The position numbers and the translations under genes were made by a program. This document shows positions 1-4,267 of a stretch of 5,463 nucleotides of DNA, one piece after another. The stretch's first letter is position 1. Every line of letters begins with the position of its first letter. Source of the stretch: Candidatus Poribacteria bacterium (lineage in GTDB: Bacteria > Poribacteria > WGA-4E > WGA-3G); NCBI GenBank assembly GCA_009845505.1, contig VXZL01000027.1:1-5463 (forward strand), given 5' to 3'. The notes below the pieces were generated by a model. It searched no databases. It saw only the letters and a list, made by a program, of their open reading frames with translations, and was not told where the DNA came from.

Positions 1-345
1 GCCCGGTCCCGTCAACCACGAATGCATACCGATGCAATGGCAATCCTCACCGTGCGCTGCTTCGGCGACTTCAAAAACGGGGGATCTGTCAAGGAATTGG
101 AGATACAAGGGGTCGCGATTAAAGGCGTTGCTAATGAGTTTGTGGAGGAATGCGTCACCATTTTCAAGTGTTTCGTCCCTGTCATGAGACGCTGGGATTG
201 CTGGCAATTGATCCATAGTCGCACGCAATTCAGCAATCTCATTGGTATCAAGCACGTTGGGGAAATAGACATACCCATCCCTTTCCAGTGCCTCAACTTG
301 GCTTTCTAAATCGTTATAGGCAACGAGTGAGAGTTCCTTCGCCAT
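1..345 (-). CDS. Phytanoyl-CoA dioxygenase (PhyH) family protein, N-terminal part, cut by window edge
   Basis: An open frame of 115 codons runs from an ATG at 345 to the first base of the window without a stop. The start is supported by AAAGGAG at 354-360, eight bases upstream. The N-terminus (MAKELSLVAYNDLESQ...) leads into LERDGYVYFPNVLDTNEI at about residues 20-37, followed by ELRATMDQL. This 'dGyv.fpnvld..ei..lr' pattern opens PhyH-family non-haem Fe(II)/2-oxoglutarate oxygenases. Residues 104-115 (CIGMHSWLTGPG) resemble the stretch just before the iron-binding HxD motif, which would lie past the window edge and cannot be checked. Family members hydroxylate varied small molecules, so no substrate can be named. 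It lies 143 bases downstream of the EBP gene on the same strand and has its own promoter-like sequence. Co-regulation with the EBP is therefore possible but not indicated. Family assignment rests on the N-terminal third only. Confidence 0.72.
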   Translation of the reverse strand, partial: MAKELSLVAYNDLESQVEALERDGYVYFPNVLDTNEIAELRATMDQLPAIPASHDRDETLENGDAFLHKLISNAFNRDPLYLQFLDRSPVFEVAEAAHGEDCHCIGMHSWLTGPG

Positions 346-392
346 TTTCAGTACTCCTTTCGGACGGTAGCAATGGGTCAACGCTTATTGCT

Positions 393-422
393 ATGGTATG
401 TTAACCTCAGCGAAGTTGTCAA
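393..422 (-). promoter_or_regulatory. Sigma-70-type promoter for the PhyH-family gene
   Basis: Reading the minus strand there is a perfect -35 TTGACA (422-417). After 18 bases comes TACCAT (398-393), which matches four of six bases of the -10 consensus. An A/T tract (TTTTTTTATT) lies directly upstream of the -35 and could act as an UP-like element. Predicted transcription would begin near 386, leaving a leader of about 40 bases with AAAGGAG before the ATG at 345. The -10 is weak, so this is a candidate only. Confidence 0.45.
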
Positions 423-478
423 TAAAAAAATATGTTGGTACTGGATTTCTTCTCAGGTCCACCACAAATCGATTGTCC

Positions 479-493
479 TATAGCTCAGCTATA
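479..493. repeat. 15-bp perfect palindrome over the EBP stop codon
   Basis: TATAGCT-C-AGCTATA is a perfect inverted repeat of 7 + 7 bases around one central base. It includes the TAG stop of the EBP gene (491-489). As RNA it could form a 5-bp stem with a 5-base loop, but no T-run follows on either strand. It is thus not a convincing intrinsic terminator. It may be chance or a protein-binding site. Confidence 0.4.
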
Positions 494-2312
494 CTGTCTT
501 AAGTTTGCGCCATAGGGTTGTCCGACTAATCCCCAAGCGTTGTGCAGCGAGTTGTGGTTTCCCATCAGACTCCTCCAAAACCCGTTGGACTAACTCACGT
601 TCCAATGCAGCAAGCGGGTTGCTTTCCCGGAGTGCCTGCGTAACAATATCGTCCCTCGACGCAATAAGGTCAAGCGGTAGATGTTGCTTTTCAATGCTGC
701 CACCCTGACACTTAACGAAGGCATGCTCTATGATATTTTCCAACTCCCGCACGTTGCCAGGGTAGGCATAATCCATTAAGATTTCAAGGACCTCGGGTGA
801 GGCGCGATGAATAGGTTTCTGTGTCTGTTGACTGAATTTTTCGATGAAGTGTTCAATGAGAAGTGGAAGGTCGTCTCGCCTTTCACGGAGTGGCGGCGGG
901 GTAATCGGGACGACGTTGAGTCTATAGTATAAATCCTCGCGGAACCGTCCAGCCTCAATTTCTGTTTTCAGGATTCGATTTGTCGCTGCAAGGACGCGGA
1001 CATCTACTTTTTTTGTCTCCGTTGAACCGACCATCTCATATTCGCCCTCTTGTAAAACACGGAGCAACTTCGCTTGTGTTCCGAGACTTAATTCGCCAAT
1101 TTCATCAAGGAAAAGCGTGCCGCCGTCCGCAGCTGCGAACCGTCCTTCGCGGGTCGCAATGGCATCCGTAAACGCACCTTTGACATGTCCAAAGAGTTCG
1201 CTCTCTAACAAATTATCAACCAAGCCAGCACAATTGACGCGGATGAAGGGTTGTTTTGCCCGCTCGCTATTGTCGTGGATTGCGTGGGCAATCGGTTCTT
1301 TGCCGGTGCCGCTTTCGCCTTGAATCAGTACCGTCGTTTTCATAGGGGCGACGAGTTGAATTAACTCGAAAATCTCCCGCATTTTCCGATTTTTTCCGAT
1401 GAGATTCCCAAACGAATGGCGTTCCTTGAGTTGGGCATTGAGTGCCTTTACCTCTGAGAGGTCCCGGGCGAACCCTTGGATGAATCCCCGATCGTCATGC
1501 ACAATCCGGATTGCGCGAATTTCCACTGGCAAGCGATTCTTGTTTTTACGGAACAGTTCGGTTTGGAAGGTAATCGGATTCTGTTGATCGAGGCTTTTGA
1601 GGGTTTCGCGGGTGTTTTGAAATTCATCGGGATGCATTAGGTCACGCAGCGACAGATTGACGAGTTCTTGGTGTGTGTAACCGAGCCAGGCACAGAAATT
1701 TTCGTTTACGGTAACAAACGCTTCTGTGAGTGATGGAACTATGAAGATTGCGTCATTGGACATCTCAAAAAGTGTGCGATACCGTTTATTGCTTTCGGCG
1801 AGTTTGTCTGTCCAACTCCCTTTTTCAATCAGAATCGAGAGTTGTCCGGCAATAGGTTTGAGCCGCCCAATATGTGCCTCGGAGAATGCTCGGGGTTTTT
1901 CACTGGTGAAAAAGACGACCCCAATGGGTTTACCCTGCACCTTGAGCGGAAGGGTCAGGTTTGAGCGCATCCCCTCTTGGACCATTAATCGTGTCCAGTG
2001 CGCCGGTCTCCTTGCAAGAATTTCCCTAAAATCGTCAATAATTCGTGCTTCACCTGAATTGAGGATAGGTTCAAGGCTTGACCCCTCGATTTTTGCTGAA
2101 AACCCGTTGTCCAGCAAAATTTTTTTGTTCGATTTCGTTTTGCACTGCACTAAATCGCCGGAGGATTCGTCAATGAGTGCGATGCCTAACCGGTTATGTG
2201 GCACTATATTCTGAAGTCCAGCGTAGATGTTCTCAAATACTTCATCGAGTGTCTTTCCGATCTGAATCTGCTCAAGGATTCCATAGACCTGATCGGTATT
2301 AATCCACTTCAC
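489..2312 (-). CDS. Sigma-54-dependent transcriptional activator (GAF-PAS-AAA+-Fis HTH)
   Basis: A 607-residue bacterial enhancer-binding protein, which uses ATP hydrolysis to remodel sigma-54 RNA polymerase at -24/-12 promoters. Numbered from the GTG at 2312, a GAF-like domain spans about 10-165 and a PAS domain about 175-285 (RYRTLFEMSNDAIFIV... GFARDLSE). The AAA+ domain spans about 305-540. It has Walker A GESGTGKE (332-339), the sigma-54 contact loop written GAFTDA (379-384) instead of GAFTGA, Walker B GGTLFLDEIG (397-406), AATN (442-445), FREDLYYRL with likely Arg fingers 458 and 464, and sensor II GNVREL (519-524). A Fis-type helix-turn-helix (LAAQRLGISRTTLWRKL) ends the protein. There is no phospho-receiver domain, so input is probably ligand, redox or protein binding through GAF/PAS. 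Start choice: an in-frame TTG at 2336 would add eight residues. The GTG is preferred because a G-rich Shine-Dalgarno-like run (GGGGGGG, 2324-2318) lies five bases upstream. The gene diverges from the sigma-54 promoter of the M24 gene, its probable target. TAG stop. Confidence 0.93.
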   Translation of the reverse strand: MKWINTDQVYGILEQIQIGKTLDEVFENIYAGLQNIVPHNRLGIALIDESSGDLVQCKTKSNKKILLDNGFSAKIEGSSLEPILNSGEARIIDDFREILARRPAHWTRLMVQEGMRSNLTLPLKVQGKPIGVVFFTSEKPRAFSEAHIGRLKPIAGQLSILIEKGSWTDKLAESNKRYRTLFEMSNDAIFIVPSLTEAFVTVNENFCAWLGYTHQELVNLSLRDLMHPDEFQNTRETLKSLDQQNPITFQTELFRKNKNRLPVEIRAIRIVHDDRGFIQGFARDLSEVKALNAQLKERHSFGNLIGKNRKMREIFELIQLVAPMKTTVLIQGESGTGKEPIAHAIHDNSERAKQPFIRVNCAGLVDNLLESELFGHVKGAFTDAIATREGRFAAADGGTLFLDEIGELSLGTQAKLLRVLQEGEYEMVGSTETKKVDVRVLAATNRILKTEIEAGRFREDLYYRLNVVPITPPPLRERRDDLPLLIEHFIEKFSQQTQKPIHRASPEVLEILMDYAYPGNVRELENIIEHAFVKCQGGSIEKQHLPLDLIASRDDIVTQALRESNPLAALERELVQRVLEESDGKPQLAAQRLGISRTTLWRKLKTV

Positions 2313-2357
2313 TATTTCCCCCCCACGCGTGCACAAGATTTGTTCCCTATAGGTTAC

Positions 2358-2386
2358 AGATTATCACATAGTGCAGCGGATGTCAA
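2358..2386 (-). promoter_or_regulatory. Sigma-70-type promoter for the sigma-54 activator gene
   Basis: On the minus strand a perfect TTGACA (2386-2381) is followed after 17 bases by TAATCT (2363-2358). An alternative -10, GATAAT (2365-2360), matches the consensus better (5/6) but with a 15-base spacer. Either gives a start near 2350 and a leader of about 40 bases to the GTG at 2312. A start near 2350 would leave only about 15 bases before the alternative TTG at 2336, which slightly favours the GTG. The distal palindromes at 2395-2429 lie directly upstream of this -35, a position suited to autoregulation. Confidence 0.5.
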
Positions 2387-2394
2387 GAATTTTG

Positions 2395-2408
2395 TTTCAT
2401 AAATGAAA
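2395..2408. promoter_or_regulatory. Putative activator-binding site A (TTTCA-N4-TGAAA)
   Basis: TTTCA-TAAA-TGAAA is an inverted repeat with a four-base spacer. It has the same arrangement as sites B and C but only the inner half-site bases are kept; the flanking G on the left is not mirrored on the right. Its centre is about 185 bases upstream of the predicted sigma-54 start and nine bases from the -35 of the divergent activator promoter. Assignment to the activator is inferred from position and repetition. Confidence 0.5.
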
Positions 2409-2409
2409 T

Positions 2410-2429
2410 TTGTTTCATTTGTGAAACAA
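2410..2429. promoter_or_regulatory. Putative activator-binding site B (perfect 8+8 inverted repeat)
   Basis: TTGTTTCA-TTTG-TGAAACAA is a perfect inverted repeat with 8-base arms and a four-base spacer. It is the best-matching member of the series. Its centre is 18 bases from the centre of site A, close to two helical turns, so two activator dimers could bind side by side on one DNA face. It lies about 168 bases upstream of the predicted sigma-54 transcription start, a normal distance for an upstream activator sequence. Confidence 0.65.
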
Positions 2430-2468
2430 CTTTTATTTACGAGGCTTCTCAGCAATTAATTCAGGTTT

Positions 2469-2486
2469 TGTTTCAGATTTGAAACA
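2469..2486. promoter_or_regulatory. Putative activator-binding site C (perfect 7+7 inverted repeat)
   Basis: TGTTTCA-GATT-TGAAACA is a perfect inverted repeat with 7-base arms and the same four-base spacer as site B, while the spacer sequence differs. Shared arms with a variable spacer are the mark of a dimeric helix-turn-helix target. Its centre lies 58 bases from that of site B and about 110 bases upstream of the predicted sigma-54 start. Confidence 0.65.
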
Positions 2487-2499
2487 TATCGGCAAAATC

Positions 2500-2509
2500 T
2501 GAAATTTCA
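2500..2509. promoter_or_regulatory. Related palindrome D with half-sites in reversed order
   Basis: TGAAATTTCA is a perfect 10-base palindrome built from the same TTTCA/TGAAA half-sites. Here they are everted and abutting instead of inverted with a four-base gap. Its centre is 27 bases from that of site C. It may be a weak or degenerate activator site, a site for another factor, or an accident of AT-rich DNA. Confidence 0.25.
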
Positions 2510-2519
2510 TTTTAGCCCG

Positions 2520-2532
2520 TAAAACGCTGATA
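2520..2532 (-). promoter_or_regulatory. IHF-type DNA-bending site between activator sites and sigma-54 promoter
   Basis: On the minus strand TATCAG-CGTT-TTA fits every defined base of the IHF consensus WATCARNNNNTTR. It lies between site D and the -24 element, about 55-67 bases upstream of the predicted start. This is where IHF usually sits to loop an enhancer-bound activator onto sigma-54 polymerase. In unbiased DNA the motif is expected about once per 16 kb on either strand, more often in AT-rich DNA. Whether the host encodes IHF is unknown; an HU-like protein could use the site instead. Confidence 0.4.
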
Positions 2533-2560
2533 TATCTCAATTGGACAGGTGCTGAACATT

Positions 2561-2576
2561 TGGCACGAAATTTGCA
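2561..2576 (+). promoter_or_regulatory. Sigma-54 (-24/-12) promoter of the M24-VOC operon
   Basis: TGGCACG-AAAT-TTGCA matches the sigma-54 consensus TGGCAC(G)-N4-TTGCW at every defined position. The invariant GG (2562-2563) and GC (2574-2575) are separated by exactly ten bases. Transcription should start near 2587, giving a leader of about 47 bases with GGAGG at 2621-2625 in front of the ATG at 2634. The divergent neighbour is a sigma-54 activator and palindromic sites lie upstream, so context strongly supports function. Expression should be off without activator and ATP hydrolysis. Confidence 0.9.
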
Positions 2577-2633
2577 ATACTATGCTTTAATACGATAAGA
2601 GAACGGTAACTATCCTAACAGGAGGAAATTACG

Positions 2634-3752
2634 ATGGTAAATAGAAAGAGGATTCAGAAAGCGCAGGACAGGATGAAGCAGCAAGGGATTGATGCCTATC
2701 TTATTCTGACGCACGATGATTATATCTACTTTTTCGGAGAGGATCGGTATCAACCGCGCGCTATTATCCCCGCACACGGGGTGCCAATTGTTGTCACTTT
2801 TGCTGGAGAAGAGGAAGAGGTTAAAGAATCATTGGGTGTCGAAGATGTCCGGATTTTCGGCTCTGTCGGTCAACAGATTAAGGACGTTGTTCAGGTGATG
2901 CGTGGTATGATAGGAGATAAGGAGAAACTCAAAATTGGTGTCCAGATGTGGTTCGGCACCCCTGCCTTCCTATTGAACATGTTCCAAAGAGCGAATCCGA
3001 TTGTTGATGTCATGGATATCGCCCCGGTTATGGATGCCCTCCGTATGGTGAAAGATAACACCGAGATAGCACTCATGCAGCGTGCTGCAGAAATTGCTGG
3101 CATCGGCATGGAGACGGCAGTCAAAACGCTTAGACCGGGTATAACGGAAAATGAGGTCGCAGCGGAAGTTGAGTACGCTATGCGGAAAGCCGGTGGACAT
3201 GGTGTTGCAACGCCTGTGTTTGTGAATTCGGGAGTCCGTTCGGGATGGCTACACGGCACTGCTTCTGACAAAGTTATTGAGGCGGGGGACCTGGTCGTTC
3301 TGGATTTGGTGCCGCGTTATAAAGGGTATTGTGCAAACCTCTGCCGGACATTTGCGATTGGGACACCAACAGCGAAACAGATGGATATGTTCGAGACTTA
3401 TAAAAGTGCCCAAGCCGCAGGGATCGCAGCGTTGAGACCAGGGAGGAAGATGCGAGATATTGACGCAGCGGCAAAGAAAGTTTACACTGAAAACGGCTAT
3501 GGTGAATTCTACGTCGCGGGGATCAGTCATAGCATCGGACTTAGTTTTGAGGAGACCCCGGCACCAACAATCCATCCCGGTGATTCTGGTATCCAGATTT
3601 CTGACGGAATGACGGTGACCGTCGGACATTCCGTACTTTCTGTTCAGGGAACGGGAGGCGTTCGGTTGGAGGATACTTGCCATATTTCGGGGAGCATCGC
3701 GAAGCCGTTGACAGCTTTCCCTGCCGAATTAAAATTGCCACAACCACTATAA
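2634..3752 (+). CDS. M24 family (creatinase/aminopeptidase P-like) protein with altered metal site
   Basis: A 372-residue cytoplasmic protein of M24 'pita-bread' architecture: creatinase-type N-terminal domain about 5-130, catalytic-type domain about 140-355. ATG start with GGAGG eight bases upstream. Compared with the five metal ligands of E. coli aminopeptidase P (Asp260, Asp271, His354, Glu383, Glu406), Asp224 is kept (VVLDLVP). The second Asp is Asn235 (CANLCRT). His299 is kept (GISHSIGL). The first Glu is Gly331 (TVGHS where TVEPG is usual). Glu346 is kept (GGVRLED). The shuttle-type His207 (WLHG) is present. With two ligands changed, a normal dinuclear peptidase centre is unlikely. The protein may be a metal-independent hydrolase, as creatinase is, a mononuclear enzyme or a non-enzymatic relative. 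No signal peptide is seen. It follows the sigma-54 promoter and is first gene of the pair with the VOC gene. Superfamily is sure; substrate is unknown, and a generic 'Xaa-Pro peptidase' label would be unsafe. Confidence 0.9.
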   Translation: MVNRKRIQKAQDRMKQQGIDAYLILTHDDYIYFFGEDRYQPRAIIPAHGVPIVVTFAGEEEEVKESLGVEDVRIFGSVGQQIKDVVQVMRGMIGDKEKLKIGVQMWFGTPAFLLNMFQRANPIVDVMDIAPVMDALRMVKDNTEIALMQRAAEIAGIGMETAVKTLRPGITENEVAAEVEYAMRKAGGHGVATPVFVNSGVRSGWLHGTASDKVIEAGDLVVLDLVPRYKGYCANLCRTFAIGTPTAKQMDMFETYKSAQAAGIAALRPGRKMRDIDAAAKKVYTENGYGEFYVAGISHSIGLSFEETPAPTIHPGDSGIQISDGMTVTVGHSVLSVQGTGGVRLEDTCHISGSIAKPLTAFPAELKLPQPL

Positions 3753-3779
3753 CTCTCAATTTTTCAGGAGGATTAAGAA

Positions 3780-4190
3780 ATGAGCCGTTATCTTGAACAT
3801 GCGAACATGAGCGTGAACGACCTTGAAAAAGCGATCGATTTTCTAACAACCGCCTTTCCAGATTTTCGAGTCAGGGGCGGTGGTGATAATGCAAACGGGA
3901 CGAAATGGTGTCATCTTGGGACTGACGATTTTTACATTGCATTGTCAGACCGCAAGCATCCGTTCACAGGAGACCGGAAAGGGACTTATGTGAACCATCT
4001 CGGTTTTGCTGTTGATGACGCTGAAGGTATCAGGGAACGTATGCTGGCTGCTGGATATAAGGAAGGTTTTAAAGTTGAACCCCATCCCTATCGAAAACGT
4101 ATCTATTTCATTGATGCGGATGGTTTTGAATGGGAGTTCGTTGAATACTTCACGGAGGATCCAGCGAAACGGAACGATTATTCACAATAA
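3780..4190 (+). CDS. VOC superfamily protein (glyoxalase/bleomycin resistance/dioxygenase fold)
   Basis: A 136-residue soluble protein, the usual length of a single-chain VOC protein with two beta-alpha-beta-beta-beta modules. Module one begins LEHANMSVNDLEKAIDFL (residues 5-22). Module two begins NHLGFAVDDAEGIRERML (72-89) and ends in DADGFEWEFVEY (112-123). His7, His73 and Glu119 occupy the usual VOC metal-ligand positions. The fourth expected position, in the strand FYIAL (51-55), shows no obvious Glu or His. Metal-dependent catalysis (isomerase, lyase, epimerase or dioxygenase) is possible, but the reaction cannot be told. AGGAGG at 3766-3771 lies eight bases before the ATG, and only 27 bases separate it from the M24 stop with no promoter or terminator visible between. 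It is therefore probably co-transcribed from the sigma-54 promoter and may act on the same compound as the M24 protein. Confidence 0.88.
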   Translation: MSRYLEHANMSVNDLEKAIDFLTTAFPDFRVRGGGDNANGTKWCHLGTDDFYIALSDRKHPFTGDRKGTYVNHLGFAVDDAEGIRERMLAAGYKEGFKVEPHPYRKRIYFIDADGFEWEFVEYFTEDPAKRNDYSQ

Positions 4191-4222
4191 AAATAACTTT
4201 CGTTCGGGACGCAATACTTATT

Positions 4223-4267
4223 AAAACTTGTAGGGTTAAGGCGTGGTGCTTGCCCTACAAGTTTTTT
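4223..4267 (+). terminator. Intrinsic terminator of the M24-VOC operon, overlapping a convergent gene
   Basis: AAAACTTGTAGGG (4223-4235) pairs perfectly over 13 bases with CCCTACAAGTTTT (4253-4265) around a 17-base loop. The right arm runs into six T residues (4262-4267). It starts 32 bases past the VOC stop, so it fits a rho-independent terminator for the plus-strand operon. The four A residues at the left foot give a short T-run on the minus strand, so weak bidirectional action is possible. The right arm and loop also encode the last residues and stop codon of the convergent membrane protein gene. The 17-base loop is long for a terminator, so this could be a dispersed palindromic repeat serving as one. 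Confidence 0.75.

Noticed and set aside
12..309. Open frames on both strands at the left edge (minus 12-296, plus 22-309).
   Set aside because: Both are out-of-frame shadows of the PhyH-family frame 345-1, which has a good ribosome site and family-like sequence.
479..493. Palindrome as a rho-independent terminator for the activator gene.
   Set aside because: The stem is short and AT-rich with a one-base or five-base loop and no T-run follows on the minus strand.
478..494. TAGCTCAGC-like string resembling a tRNA D-arm.
   Set aside because: No acceptor stem, anticodon arm or T-loop (GGTTCGANTCC) can be placed around it, and it overlaps the activator stop codon.
1726..2214. A 162-codon open frame on the plus strand within the activator gene.
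   Set aside because: It is fully antisense to the GAF/PAS region of a clear activator gene, has no ribosome site or recognisable motif, and its sequence is what antisense translation of that domain gives.
2395..2509. Repeated TTTCA/TGAAA units as a CRISPR or direct-repeat array.
   Set aside because: The units are short inverted pairs at uneven distances with no unique spacers of constant length. They fit operator sites.
3249..3683. A 144-codon minus-strand open frame inside the M24 gene.
   Set aside because: It is antisense to a conserved coding region, rich in Cys, Arg and His as shadow frames often are, and has no ribosome site.
2634..3752. Annotation as methionine aminopeptidase or standard Xaa-Pro aminopeptidase.
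   Set aside because: The presence of a creatinase-type N-terminal domain rules out a plain methionine aminopeptidase, and loss of two metal ligands argues against a standard metallopeptidase.
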